Source: Nitrospira sp.
Lineage (GTDB): Bacteria; Nitrospirota; Nitrospiria; Nitrospirales; Nitrospiraceae
Direction of reading: 5' to 3'
Assembly (NCBI GenBank): GCA_015903945.1
Contig: JABMDL010000008.1
Coordinates: forward strand, 1-52,408
DNA length: 52,408 nucleotides
Shown here: positions 1 through 8,495 of the stretch, piece by piece
Numbering within the stretch: position 1 is the first letter of the stretch
Layout: each line of letters opens with the position of its first letter
Position numbers and translations under genes: made by a program
Notes under the pieces: model-generated
Told to the model about the DNA's origin: nothing
The model's input: only the letters and a program-made list of their open reading frames with translations
Databases searched by the model: none

Positions 1-1
1 A

Positions 2-100
2 AAGGGTGACTACGAGGTCCTGTCTCTTGGAACCGACGGCGAAGTCGGCGGCGAAGGCGTCAACGCCGACATCACCAATTGGAATCTGGAGAAGGACTAG
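2..100 (+). CDS. gspG: GspG major pseudopilin, C-terminal end (partial)
   Basis: The first 33 codons, read from base 2 to a TAG at 98-100, give a tail with SLGTDGEVGGEG followed by NADITNW. This is the typical end of the type II secretion major pseudopilin, where a calcium-binding loop precedes a final Asn-Trp. The rest of the gene lies before the window. It is followed after 7 bases by gspH in the same operon. GspG polymerises into the periplasmic pseudopilus that pushes substrates through the GspD secretin. Confidence 0.8.
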   Translation, partial: KGDYEVLSLGTDGEVGGEGVNADITNWNLEKD

Positions 101-107
101 GCCGTCA

Positions 108-734
108 ATGATCGCTTGTCATTCGTCATTCGTCATTCGTCATTCGGTTCGGGTGTCTGACGACGCCTCACCCCTGACGCCTCACGCCTTGCGATCTTCG
201 CAGGGTTTTACCATTCTGGAGATGCTGATCGTCCTGTTTCTCTTGGGCGGAGTCCTGGCGCTGGTCATCCCTCGGATCGTCATTGGAGAAGACTTGAATT
301 CGACGGGACGGAAATTCATCGGCACGCTTCGTTCGCTTCAAGGCCTGGCCGCCACGACCCAGAAGCAGGTCAAACTCTATCTCGATCTCGACCGGGGAAC
401 CTATTGGGCCATGGTGGTGGACGGCCGGGAAGAAAAGCGCCCGCTCGATGCCACCTGGGCGACACCGCTGTCGCTCCCCGAATCGATTCGATTCACGGAA
501 GTCTCCGTCGGCCTCACCAAACGAACATACGGACGGGCCGATCTGTCGTTTTTTCCGAACGGCCGCATCGATCCCGCCACGGTGTATCTGACCGACGCCG
601 GCAACAGTCTGCTCGGCTTGGCGGTAGACCCGCTGACCGGCCGTATCAGGACCTCCGACCAACGGTTCGATCTCACGAGAGCCCGCCCGATTCCGGACCG
701 AGTCAAGATCCTGTTGCAGGCCGCCGCGAAATAG
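108..734 (+). CDS. gspH: GspH-type minor pseudopilin
   Basis: Minor pseudopilin of the type II secretion system, about 208 residues from ATG 108. A prepilin site is visible (SSQG then FTILEMLIV, with Glu at +5), followed by a hydrophobic helix for inner-membrane insertion and processing by the prepilin peptidase. The leader is oddly long (33 residues) because the 5' end runs through a 7-bp periodic repeat array (117-191). A GTG at 153 in the same frame would give a more usual leader of about 18 residues. The gene sits between gspG and gspI with almost no spacing, so it is part of one operon. The start is the uncertain point, not the identity. Confidence 0.8.
   Translation: MIACHSSFVIRHSVRVSDDASPLTPHALRSSQGFTILEMLIVLFLLGGVLALVIPRIVIGEDLNSTGRKFIGTLRSLQGLAATTQKQVKLYLDLDRGTYWAMVVDGREEKRPLDATWATPLSLPESIRFTEVSVGLTKRTYGRADLSFFPNGRIDPATVYLTDAGNSLLGLAVDPLTGRIRTSDQRFDLTRARPIPDRVKILLQAAAK
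117..191. repeat. 7-bp periodic repeat element a (CGTCATT family)
   Basis: Four tandem heptamers (TGTCATT then three CGTCATT) fill 117-144. A second period-7 run (CGCCTCA, CCCCTGA, CGCCTCA, CGCCTTG) fills 164-191. The element lies in the coding leader of gspH. The two runs are not strongly complementary here, so this copy may be degenerate or composite. Confidence 0.75.
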
Positions 735-736
735 TC

Positions 737-1171
737 ATGCTGCAGACCTCACCCACCGGGAAATCCGGCGAACAGGGATTCACGCTGCTCGAAGTGTTGC
801 TGGCCATTGCCCTATTGGCCATTGCCCTACCAATTCTCTTGGGGCTCCGCAATTTTGATCTGGACCTGCACCAGCGGGCCACCGAACTGCGAGCCGCGAC
901 GCTGCTGGCCCAAGAAAAGCTGGTCGAAGCGGAACTGGTCGGCGTATACCCTATAGGAGAAACCACCGGCGATTTCAGGAACGCGCCGCTCGGCGCGCCG
1001 GCGACGGTAGCGGCGGGCGATCGAGCCCCAGGCTACAAGTGGAAGCGAACTATCGCCCCAACGTCGCTGCCGCTGATCCGCGAAGTCCGCATCAAAGTGT
1101 CATGGCCGCGGGGGGTGTCCGAGGAAGCGGTGGAAGTGAGCACGTATGTCTTCGCCGGCCTCACATTCTAG
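737..1171 (+). CDS. gspI: GspI minor pseudopilin
   Basis: Minor pseudopilin, 144 residues, starting at ATG 737 two bases after the gspH stop. The leader ends in Gly14, followed by FTLLEVLLAIALLAIAL, with Glu19 at the conserved +5 position. The hydrophobic helix contains a 15-bp tandem duplication (801-815 and 816-830, one mismatch), which doubles a five-residue block. GspI forms the pseudopilus tip with GspJ and GspK. The frame is open further upstream, but that stretch overlaps gspH and has no prepilin logic, so 737 was chosen. The 3' end overlaps gspJ by 26 bases. Confidence 0.85.
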   Translation: MLQTSPTGKSGEQGFTLLEVLLAIALLAIALPILLGLRNFDLDLHQRATELRAATLLAQEKLVEAELVGVYPIGETTGDFRNAPLGAPATVAAGDRAPGYKWKRTIAPTSLPLIREVRIKVSWPRGVSEEAVEVSTYVFAGLTF

Positions 1172-1754
1172 ACCCGATGCGGGTTTTACCCTCGTTGAAG
1201 TCCTGGTGGCGATTACGCTGCTCGCCACCGTCGCAGCGATGGTGTTCGGCTCGCTCCTTACGACGACCCGCCTCGCGGAGGCGGGCCGCGACCGGGCGGC
1301 ACAGGAGCAAACGATCAGGAGAGTGCTGCGCGTCATGGCCGACGAGATCACATTGAGCTCCCATGAGAAACCGTTCCCTTGGACCGGCATCAATGGAACA
1401 CTGGAGGGTCAGCCGGCGGATACGCTCGCGTTTCTGACGATGAGCGACGGTACCGGCGGCGCGACGACCGAGACCATCCGCGTCGTGTACACACGCGACG
1501 GCGACCGCCTGATGCGTTTCGCGAAGAAGAATCTCTACGGCCTCACCGACGACTCACTCGATCAACTCGAACTGGCCGACCGGGTGAAAGGCTTTAATCT
1601 GCGCTATTTCGACGGGCAAAGCCGTATCTGGGTCGACGAGTGGCCGGCGGCCACCAAGTTGCCCAAAGCGCTGCTGCTCGAAGTGACGTTCCAACAGTCC
1701 GATGAGCCTCCCTGGACGGTGAGAGAGTGGGTGACGATCGGAGCGTCGTCATGA
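1146..1754 (+). CDS. gspJ: GspJ minor pseudopilin
   Basis: Minor pseudopilin of 202 residues. A short leader ends at Gly13, followed by FTLVEVLVAITLLATVAAM with Glu at +5, then a soluble beta-rich domain typical of GspJ (residues about 80-200). It overlaps the end of gspI and ends in an ATGA overlap with gspN, so translation is probably coupled. GspJ is thought to cap the pseudopilus with GspI and GspK. Family and context agree; no oddity was seen. Confidence 0.85.
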   Translation: MSSPASHSRPDAGFTLVEVLVAITLLATVAAMVFGSLLTTTRLAEAGRDRAAQEQTIRRVLRVMADEITLSSHEKPFPWTGINGTLEGQPADTLAFLTMSDGTGGATTETIRVVYTRDGDRLMRFAKKNLYGLTDDSLDQLELADRVKGFNLRYFDGQSRIWVDEWPAATKLPKALLLEVTFQQSDEPPWTVREWVTIGASS

Positions 1755-2638
1755 CCACGTCATGGCTGGGGGCGTGGAAGCCAATCTTGATGTGGACAAC
1801 CGTCGGCCTGTGTGCCGTTGCAACAGGAATGGCGGCAACCTTTCCCTATGACGCGTTGCACGCACGCGCCGTGTCCGAATTGAATCGACGCACCGGCTTG
1901 GACGTTCGGGCGACGAACTGGACGACGGCGTGGCCGCTGGGCCTGACCTGGCGGAACGTCACCCTGACAAAACCGGACTGGGCGCCGATTCAAGTGGCGC
2001 ACCTGGATGCGAAGGTCGGCCTGCTCGCCGCCTTAACCGGCGGGCTACGCCTGGATGTCGAGGCCCGTCTGGATGACGCGGCGTTCAACACGGGACTGGC
2101 GAAAGCCGCCTTGACCGCCCCGTCATGGTCCTTGGCGGAAGGATCCGTCTCCCTGAAAGGACAGCTCCAACAAATCGATCTCTCCAAACTCCTCGGTCGG
2201 TACGTCAGCCACGGCGTGCTCAACGGAGATTTCTCCCATCACATTGATTCCGTTCACACAGCAACCGGCTCTTTGAAAGGCGCGGGCACGTGGAAAGCCG
2301 ACGCGACGGACCTGGCAATCGATCACATTCCGTTGGGCAATGGGCGAACCCTATCCTTGGCCTTTACGAAGGTATCCGCGGGGTTAGCCTGCCAAGATTC
2401 CATCTGCAACGTGACGGAGTTGAACGGCGATGGCGTCGATGGGTCATTCACGGGGCAAGGAACCATCACGCTCCAGCAGCCGATACAGGACAGCCAATTG
2501 GCCTTGACCGTGGCGGTCACGCCCGGCACCGGCTTCGCCTCGAAGGCCGACGCCCTGGGATTACCTCCCCTGCCGGCCGGGACTACGCTCACTGTAAAAA
2601 TCGTTGGCCCATTGGCACAAGCCAGGATTGCGTTGTAG
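1751..2638 (+). CDS. gspN: GspN-like type II secretion accessory protein
   Basis: A 295-residue protein with one N-terminal membrane segment (about residues 10-33), then a long periplasmic, beta-rich region with repeated amphipathic strands, as in GspN. GspN is an accessory inner-membrane protein found in some type II secretion operons; its exact role is unclear. The start at 1751 makes an ATGA overlap with the gspJ stop, preferred over an in-frame ATG at 1727. The C-terminus resembles AsmA-like lipid-transfer folds, the other possible label. The next gene is separated by a repeat-filled gap. Confidence 0.6.
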   Translation: MTTSWLGAWKPILMWTTVGLCAVATGMAATFPYDALHARAVSELNRRTGLDVRATNWTTAWPLGLTWRNVTLTKPDWAPIQVAHLDAKVGLLAALTGGLRLDVEARLDDAAFNTGLAKAALTAPSWSLAEGSVSLKGQLQQIDLSKLLGRYVSHGVLNGDFSHHIDSVHTATGSLKGAGTWKADATDLAIDHIPLGNGRTLSLAFTKVSAGLACQDSICNVTELNGDGVDGSFTGQGTITLQQPIQDSQLALTVAVTPGTGFASKADALGLPPLPAGTTLTVKIVGPLAQARIAL

Positions 2639-2653
2639 AGTATCGGGGAAGGC

Positions 2654-2779
2654 GCAAGTTGCAAGAGGCAAGGTTCATATCTATGCGAACGCCTTCGATG
2701 CATGTCAATCTTGCAACTTGCTCCTTGCAACTCGCACCTTGAACCTTGAGACGTGCACTTTGAAGCTTGAACCTTGAAA
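2654..2779. repeat. 7-bp periodic repeat element b (CTTGCAA/CTTGAAC family)
   Basis: The left arm is three heptamers of form GCAAGNN (2654-2674). The right arm is ten consecutive heptamers from 2710 to 2779, nearly all of form CTTGNNN, the complement of the left word. The loop is about 35 bases. It fills the gspN-gspL gap and ends 13 bases before the gspL start, where no clear ribosome site is seen. Confidence 0.8.
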
Positions 2780-2792
2780 CAAAAGCAGTTGC

Positions 2793-4379
2793 ATGGCCAT
2801 CGTCACGGAATGTGTCGGACTTGACATCGGACAGACGGGATTGAAAGCCGTCCGGTTCCGCCGCCGCTTGAGCGGGCGCGAATCGATCGACTACTTCCAG
2901 CACCCGATGCCCTTCACGAGGCCGGAAGACTTGGAGCCGGCTCGGCGCGTCACATCCTTACGCGGCTTTCTCTGGCAGCACGGTCTCTATGCCACGGACC
3001 AGCTCGTCACCGCCATCCCCTGCCAGGATCTATTCATCCGCACCCTGTCATTCCCGTTCAAAGATTCCAGCAAGCTCGCGCAGGTGGTTCCCTTCGAAGT
3101 GGAGAACCTGGTGCCCATGCCGCTGGACGAACTGGCAATCGGCAGCCTCGTCTTGCCGCCTGGACAAACCGCGAACGGCGCGCCCCGCGAGCATAAGGGC
3201 TCGGACGTCCTGGTCACCGCCGCACCTAAGGACAAGGTGGCCGAACACCTCCGATTTTTGGCCCAGGCCGATGTCGAGCCGTCGGCTATCAACGTTGATG
3301 CGATGGCACTGTTCTCCGTCACCCAGTATCTCCGGAGCGAACACGGCGGCGTCCCGAACGATTTGGTCATCATCGATGTCGGCGCCTCGAAGACCACGCT
3401 CTGCCTGATCCATGAAGGACGGCCGGTGGTGCTGCGCACCATCCTCTGGGGTGGGAATCACCTGACCCAGGCCTTGGCGGTACGGGAGGCGTGCAGTTTT
3501 GCCGATGCGGAGCGGCGTAAGCGCGCCATGGCCGTCGAACAGGTGGATGCTTGGCTGGAGCCTCTGCTACGGGAGCTGCGCGTTACCATCCAAGCCTATG
3601 AAGGAACCGAGCGAGGACGGTTCACTCATTGCTGGGTATCGGGAGGTGGCGCGAAACTTCGGGAAGTGGGCGGATTCGTGGCCCGCCAGTTAGGGCTCTA
3701 TCCCGTTGGCCCCAGGCAGGGATTCGGCGCCGACAGTCCGAAAGCCTTTTCCATCGCCTTCGGCCTGGCGATTCACCCCAAGATCGTCAAGCCACGCTGG
3801 CGGTTCACACCGTCGCCGCTCGGACTGGCGCTCGACTTGAAGACCGCCGGCGGTGAGTCGCCTGCCACAGCGGCTATCTCCAAGCAAGACCGCCGCCTAA
3901 TGATCGGCGCAGGAGTGGTCATCGGACTCTTGGCCCTCGCGGACTTTTCCATCCATCTGATGTTGAAAGACCAACGGGTCGCCAAGCTCAAGGCCGCCCT
4001 CCAGACCCAATATGAACAGGTCTTTGGATCGAGCGCCCTGCCCGGCGACGAACTCGATCAGGCCCGGTACCGCATGGGACAGGTGGACAAAGCGCTCGCT
4101 GTGATTGACAGTTCGCAAGGGCACGGGAAGGTGCTGCAGACGCTGTCGACATTTGTCAAGCAACTGCCCGCCGGCACCTCCGTGAAGGTCCGCGAGCTGA
4201 CGGTGGACGGCGGGACCATTCTCATGGAAGCTGAGACGACCTCCTTCGACGCTGTGGAAAGAATCAAACACACCTTCATCGCAAGCCCCCAGTTCGAGGA
4301 CGCCTCGGTGACGGAAACCCGCGTAGGCGCCGCGCCCAACCAAGTGGTGTTTCGCATGACCGTAACGGTGCGGCCATGA
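2793..4379 (+). CDS. gspL: GspL/PilM-like assembly-platform protein
   Basis: A 528-residue protein. Residues 1 to about 340 have the actin-like fold of PilM/GspL: GLDIGQTGLKAVRF at the N-terminus, VIIDVGASKTTLC in the middle and WVSGGGAKL later. A membrane segment follows at about 370-393 and then a PilN-like periplasmic ferredoxin-like part. In type II secretion GspL links the cytoplasmic ATPase GspE to GspM and the pseudopilus. The next gene gspM starts in an ATGA overlap. The strong PilM character suggests a PilM-PilN fusion as the evolutionary form of this GspL. No Shine-Dalgarno sequence is obvious upstream. Confidence 0.8.
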   Translation: MAIVTECVGLDIGQTGLKAVRFRRRLSGRESIDYFQHPMPFTRPEDLEPARRVTSLRGFLWQHGLYATDQLVTAIPCQDLFIRTLSFPFKDSSKLAQVVPFEVENLVPMPLDELAIGSLVLPPGQTANGAPREHKGSDVLVTAAPKDKVAEHLRFLAQADVEPSAINVDAMALFSVTQYLRSEHGGVPNDLVIIDVGASKTTLCLIHEGRPVVLRTILWGGNHLTQALAVREACSFADAERRKRAMAVEQVDAWLEPLLRELRVTIQAYEGTERGRFTHCWVSGGGAKLREVGGFVARQLGLYPVGPRQGFGADSPKAFSIAFGLAIHPKIVKPRWRFTPSPLGLALDLKTAGGESPATAAISKQDRRLMIGAGVVIGLLALADFSIHLMLKDQRVAKLKAALQTQYEQVFGSSALPGDELDQARYRMGQVDKALAVIDSSQGHGKVLQTLSTFVKQLPAGTSVKVRELTVDGGTILMEAETTSFDAVERIKHTFIASPQFEDASVTETRVGAAPNQVVFRMTVTVRP

Positions 4380-4924
4380 TGCAGACCTTGCGCGAACGTT
4401 GGCGGCACTTGGCCCCGCGTGAACGGACCATCGTGCTCATCGGCGGGATCGTCATCGGACTCAGCCTGCTTTTTGTGCTCGCCGTCGATCCCCTCCTCTC
4501 CACACTTGACCGGTTGGAGCGGCAGACGGGGCGCAAACAGAAAGATCTTCACGAGCTGGCGCTGCTGAGCCGAGAATACGCGGCGAAGCACGACCGATTG
4601 GCGAAGGCCGAGAATCGCCTGCCGCCGGCCGACAGCCGTTTTTCCCTGCTGACTTTCATGGAAGAAGCGGCCGCCACGGCGCGTGTTCGGGATCGGATCG
4701 CAGGCATGCAGCCCCAAGTACAGTCCCTTCCGCAGGGTTATCAAGAGACGGCAGTCGATCTGCGGCTCGACGGCGTGCAATTGCCCGAATTGCTGGCCTT
4801 CCTCACAGCGATCGATCAAGCCCCGTATGATCTGCAGGTCCGTCATCTGCAGATCCGTCCCAAATTCGACAACCCCGTCAATCTCGACGCGACCGTGCGG
4901 GTATTGAGTTATGCGAAAGGCTGA
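4376..4924 (+). CDS. gspM: GspM-like assembly-platform protein
   Basis: A 182-residue bitopic protein. A short cytoplasmic start (LAPRERTIVLIGG) leads into one membrane helix (about residues 18-40), then a coiled coil (about 45-80) and a small ferredoxin-like periplasmic domain, as in GspM/PilO. GspM pairs with GspL in the inner-membrane platform. It is coupled to gspL by an ATGA overlap and overlaps gspK by 14 bases. Size and position make GspM the best name, although sequence identity in this family is low. Confidence 0.75.
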   Translation: MMQTLRERWRHLAPRERTIVLIGGIVIGLSLLFVLAVDPLLSTLDRLERQTGRKQKDLHELALLSREYAAKHDRLAKAENRLPPADSRFSLLTFMEEAAATARVRDRIAGMQPQVQSLPQGYQETAVDLRLDGVQLPELLAFLTAIDQAPYDLQVRHLQIRPKFDNPVNLDATVRVLSYAKG

Positions 4925-5855
4925 TGAACGGGGCGTTGCGTTGCTCCTGGCCCTGCTGGTCTTGACTCTCCTGGTCGCGCTCATCCTGGAATTCGACGCG
5001 GAAGCCCGGCGGGAATACCGGGAAGCCGCCGCGTTCCGGGACAACTTCAAGGCGAGCATGTTGACGCGCGCCGCCGTGCAAGCGGCGCGCGCCGTGCTGC
5101 AGCAGGACTTTCTGCGCGACAAGCAAACCGGTGAGAAGTTCGACGCCCCGACGGACCTCTGGGCCCTGCCGATCAAGAACTACGCGATCGGCGACGGCTT
5201 CCTCAGCGCCCAGATCCAAGACGAACGCGGCAAACTCAACCTGAACGACTTCATCGCCGCGGCGAACGATCAGATTAAGTTCAAGACCATCACGGAGCGA
5301 ACCCGTCGGCTGTTCGAACTGCTCCAACTCAATCCGGATCTCGTCGATGCTCTGATCGATTGGACCGACCAAGACGACAACCCGCGGCCGGCCGGCGCGG
5401 AGAGCGCGTACTACCAATCGCAGAGACCGGCGTACCGAGCCGCCAATGAGCGGCTCCAGTCGCTCGCCGACCTCCGGCTGATCAAAGGCTTTACGCCGGA
5501 CATCATTGACCGGTTGTCACGCTATGTGACGGTCTACCCGCTGGACGGCAGCGCGCCGCTCAACATCAACACCGCCGATCCCCTAGCGATTCAGGCGATG
5601 GATGCAGACATCACGCAAGCGATGGCCATGGAAATTTCACAAGGACGGCCGTACAAGACCAAGGTGGATTTGGACCGGATCAGTAGTGCGCAGGCAATCC
5701 TCCAACGCCTCCGATCCGATTACGATGTGAAGAGCGACTACTTCTCCGCCCGCCTGGCCATCACTGTAAACGAATCGACGAAAACGGCGCTCGCCCTGTT
5801 GCGCCGCGACGCCGACAAGGGCGAAAGCACGGTGCAATACCTGCGGGTGTATTAA
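4911..5855 (+). CDS. gspK: GspK minor pseudopilin
   Basis: GspK, 314 residues. The N-terminus reads ERG then VALLLALLVLTLLVALIL: a prepilin site lacking the +5 glutamate, which is characteristic of GspK. The body includes the SAM-like insertion (LNLNDF, LVDALIDWTDQDDNPRP) and a late helix-hairpin motif (PLNINTADPLAIQAM). GspK sits at the pseudopilus tip and limits its length. It is the last gene of the plus-strand operon and converges on the minus-strand signalling genes, with a hexamer-type inverted repeat between them. Confidence 0.85.
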   Translation: MRKADERGVALLLALLVLTLLVALILEFDAEARREYREAAAFRDNFKASMLTRAAVQAARAVLQQDFLRDKQTGEKFDAPTDLWALPIKNYAIGDGFLSAQIQDERGKLNLNDFIAAANDQIKFKTITERTRRLFELLQLNPDLVDALIDWTDQDDNPRPAGAESAYYQSQRPAYRAANERLQSLADLRLIKGFTPDIIDRLSRYVTVYPLDGSAPLNINTADPLAIQAMDADITQAMAMEISQGRPYKTKVDLDRISSAQAILQRLRSDYDVKSDYFSARLAITVNESTKTALALLRRDADKGESTVQYLRVY

Positions 5856-5861
5856 CAAACA

Positions 5862-5953
5862 GGTTGAGGCTGAGGCTAAGGTTAGAACAAGAATTTGTCA
5901 ATTTTCTTCGTTTCAATATCTGGCTTAGCCTTAACCTCAACCTCGGCCTTGAT
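5862..5953. repeat. 6-bp periodic inverted repeat element c
   Basis: The left arm is GGTTGA, GGCTGA, GGCTAA, GGTTAG (5862-5885). The right arm is CTTAGC, CTTAAC, CTCAAC, CTCGGC, CTTGAT (5924-5953). The arms are inverted complements around a loop of about 38 bases. It lies between the convergent gspK and REC-HATPase genes, so it could act as a two-way terminator. Same architecture as the 7-bp elements, but with a 6-bp unit. Confidence 0.75.
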
Positions 5954-5958
5954 ATTCC

Positions 5959-6858
5959 TTACCCCAGGGGCACAGTAATCGTGGCTTCGTTTCCCCGGTC
6001 ATTGTACGTCAGGTTCGGAAAAAGCGACCGCGTCAGAAAGATGCCTCGACCGCTCCCCCCTTCGGTGCTGATGGCTTCCTCCGATTGATTAAGAAGGCCG
6101 CGCCACGGGAAACCCGCACCTTCATCGGTGATACGGTACCCCACGCGCTTGGCTTCCCGCTCATACAGGACATGAACAATAACCTGCCGGCTTCTGATCC
6201 GGGGTTGGGCCAGACGCTCCTCGAGCAGCAACTCGTACTCACCTTTCGCTAAGGCCTGCTGCTTCTCCCGATAGGCAATTTCCAAGTTCCCATGCTCGAC
6301 CGCATTGATGAGCAGTTCCTGAAGCGCCCCGCGCAAATGCAGCCGCTGGGTGTCTGGAAGCGTGGACGCCGTGGTCTTCATCAGCCAGGAAAGGATTCCG
6401 GGAATGTGCGCGGGATCGGAATCGATGGCCAGCCGGCACTCCGATCGCCGGACACCCGATAGGTCCGCGAGATCCCCCGGCAGCATGTGCCGCGCCCGGT
6501 ACAAGGCATGGGCCAGTTCTTCCTCCACGATTGGCTTGTGCAGATAGTCGACCGCGCCGGCGCGGAGCGCCTGCACGATCACGGACTCCGGAGCATCGCT
6601 GGCCATGACGATAACCGGGCACAGCTCGCGGCGGCTTCCGATCTCCTTCGTCAAGGCGAGACCGGCGCCGGCGGGAAGAAATAGGTCCGTGATGATGACG
6701 TCCGGCGCCACCTGGTCGATCGCCGTCACCGCGGTTATCGGATCAGGCACCGCGGTGACGGCAATTCCCCGCCCATGCACCAAGCGCACAATCCCGGCTT
6801 GAGTCTCAGGACAGGAATCGATCACGAGAACACGGCAAGGAGGATTCTGCGTCGTCAT
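5959..6858 (-). CDS. Receiver domain fused to anti-sigma-type HATPase (RsbW-like)
   Basis: A 299-residue protein. Residues 10-125 are a receiver (Asp58 in VIITD, Lys108 in YLHKP). Residues 170-299 are a GHKL ATPase of the serine-kinase/anti-sigma type, with N-box ELLINAVEHGN (Asn185), G1 box DEGAGF (246-251) and G2 box GRGIFL (270-275). There is no HisKA dimerisation domain, so it is not a histidine kinase; it should bind or phosphorylate an STAS antagonist. It overlaps the HPt gene by an ATGA and shares an operon with a REC-PP2C phosphatase and an STAS protein. This is a partner switch with phosphorelay inputs; no partner sigma factor is in the window. Confidence 0.8.
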   Translation of the reverse strand: MTTQNPPCRVLVIDSCPETQAGIVRLVHGRGIAVTAVPDPITAVTAIDQVAPDVIITDLFLPAGAGLALTKEIGSRRELCPVIVMASDAPESVIVQALRAGAVDYLHKPIVEEELAHALYRARHMLPGDLADLSGVRRSECRLAIDSDPAHIPGILSWLMKTTASTLPDTQRLHLRGALQELLINAVEHGNLEIAYREKQQALAKGEYELLLEERLAQPRIRSRQVIVHVLYEREAKRVGYRITDEGAGFPWRGLLNQSEEAISTEGGSGRGIFLTRSLFPNLTYNDRGNEATITVPLG

Positions 6859-7235
6859 GCGGCAAAGCCTTTCTGGAGCTCATCGCGTAGGGCTGCGGCA
6901 AGCTGGAACAGCCTCGACTCCAGCTCCACATAGACCGGCGCGCCGGATGAGACATCCCCGGCTCTCCCCATCTTTTCAAGTTCCATCGCCGCCTCCACCA
7001 CCGTCGGCGCGCAAAACTGCATCACCGAACCTTTCAACCGGTGTGCAGAGCGCGCCACAGCGGCCGGATCGCGGGCATCCATGGCCGCTTTGATCGCCGC
7101 CAGCTCTTTCGGCCCGTGCTCCACGAACAATTCCATCAGCGTGTGGAAGGTCTCCAGATCCTGGTCGACCCTGCGCAACGCTTCGTCATAGTCAAACACT
7201 GGATTGCGTCTCATGCTCATAAGGGGGTCTCGCAT
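6855..7235 (-). CDS. HPt domain phosphotransfer protein
   Basis: A stand-alone histidine phosphotransfer protein of about 126 residues from ATG 7235. The phospho-acceptor is the His in RSAHRLKGSV. An in-frame TTG at 7274 would add 13 residues and overlap the upstream phosphatase gene. The HPt domain resembles the C-terminal HPt of the hybrid kinase at 45356 (AHxLKG followed by a conserved CAP), suggesting shared origin or shared partners. It lies between two receiver-containing proteins and probably passes phosphate to one or both. The start is uncertain, the domain clear. Confidence 0.8.
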   Translation of the reverse strand: MRDPLMSMRRNPVFDYDEALRRVDQDLETFHTLMELFVEHGPKELAAIKAAMDARDPAAVARSAHRLKGSVMQFCAPTVVEAAMELEKMGRAGDVSSGAPVYVELESRLFQLAAALRDELQKGFAA

Positions 7236-7257
7236 CGAGTAACGGGCGATCCGTGCG

Positions 7258-8490
7258 TCATGCGGTGAGCTCAATGCCCATCAGGGCCACATCATCGGGG
7301 AACTGATCATGGCCCAGCCACTGGGCCGCCCGCTCAACCGTCCGTGCAATCACGTCAGCCATCGGAAGCTCTCCCGACTCCAACACGGTTTGGGCGAATC
7401 GCTCCTGGCCCCACATTTCACCAGACGGCGCAGGCACTTCATAGACGCCGTCGCTGAAGAGGTACAAACGGTCACCAGGAGATAAGGGAACGGGAAGATG
7501 GATCGTCTCATAGATATTGGGCACGCAAAATCCTAGCGGCAGTGAGCTGTTCTTCAGCCAGGTCACGCCGCCTGACGAGTGATGGAGAAATGCCCCGCTA
7601 TGGCCGGCTGACGCAAAAGACAGTGTCCTTGCCTTCAGGTCAAACCGAGCAAAGATAATCGTGAAGTAAGTCCCCTCTTCCGTTAAGGGGAACTGCTTGT
7701 TGGCTTCGGTCAGGATCCCGCCAGGATCTCTCGATCCCGGCTGATGCCGCAGCCCACCGCCCCGCAGGAATGTCGATAGCCCGGCAGACCGAAGTGCCGG
7801 CGCGACTCCGTGGCCGGAGGCATCAAGCAGATAGAGACCGATCTGGTCATTATCCCATCGCAGCACGTTAAAAAGATCCCCACCCAAGGCCAAAGATGGC
7901 CGGTACGCATGGGCCAACTCCAGACCGGGCAACAGCATGCCGGCCGGCGGCAGCAAGGACTTCACGTACTGCGCGGCGGATTGCAATTCCTGCTCAAGCA
8001 CGTCCTGCTTGCGGCGGATCTCGTCCGTGGCATGCTCCAACCGGCGGATCAGCATCGCCGTGCGCAGCCCGGCTTGGACGCGAGCGGTAATTTCCTGCCC
8101 GCTGGCCGCCTTGCTCAGGAAATCGTCCGCGCCGCGAGCTAATCCTTCCGCGATTTCTTCCGGCCGGTCGTGGCCTGTCATCATGAGGATTTGGCTGGAC
8201 TGGATCGCCGAGTCTTGCCGAACCAGTTCACAGAATGACGGGCCGTCCATCTCCGGCATCATCCAATCGAGTATGGTCAGCTCCGGACGCTCCCGCCGAA
8301 GCAACTCCAACCCCGTTTTGCCTTCTCCGGCTTGGAGCACACGGTAGCCGAGCCGCTTCAGACGCGCGGCCATGCTGGCACGCGACACCGGCTCATCATC
8401 GACCACGAGCACGGTGGATGGCGTTGCCCCGGCCGTTGATCCGGACGACGCGTCGGACTGCGCGGAAGATGACGGCATATGTGATTCCAT
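7258..8490 (-). CDS. Receiver-PP2C (RsbU/SpoIIE-type) phosphatase
   Basis: A 410-residue response regulator. Residues 26-140 form a receiver (DD31-32, Asp75 in LTILDWMMPEMDG, Lys127 in FLSKA, where the usual Pro is Ala). A coiled-coil linker (about 145-180) leads to a PP2C serine phosphatase domain (190-410) with metal-binding Asp205 in LGGDLF, Asp223 in LLDASGHG and a late FSDGVYEV. Such proteins dephosphorylate STAS antagonists, and the STAS gene lies 5 bases upstream. Pseudomonas HsbR is a recalled functional analogue. The start has no strong ribosome site and probably depends on coupling to the STAS gene. Confidence 0.85.
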   Translation of the reverse strand: MESHMPSSSAQSDASSGSTAGATPSTVLVVDDEPVSRASMAARLKRLGYRVLQAGEGKTGLELLRRERPELTILDWMMPEMDGPSFCELVRQDSAIQSSQILMMTGHDRPEEIAEGLARGADDFLSKAASGQEITARVQAGLRTAMLIRRLEHATDEIRRKQDVLEQELQSAAQYVKSLLPPAGMLLPGLELAHAYRPSLALGGDLFNVLRWDNDQIGLYLLDASGHGVAPALRSAGLSTFLRGGGLRHQPGSRDPGGILTEANKQFPLTEEGTYFTIIFARFDLKARTLSFASAGHSGAFLHHSSGGVTWLKNSSLPLGFCVPNIYETIHLPVPLSPGDRLYLFSDGVYEVPAPSGEMWGQERFAQTVLESGELPMADVIARTVERAAQWLGHDQFPDDVALMGIELTA

Positions 8491-8495
8491 CGTGA

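Noticed and set aside
404..736. N-terminal extension of gspI
   Set aside because: It is read through gspH in another frame and would bury the prepilin leader.
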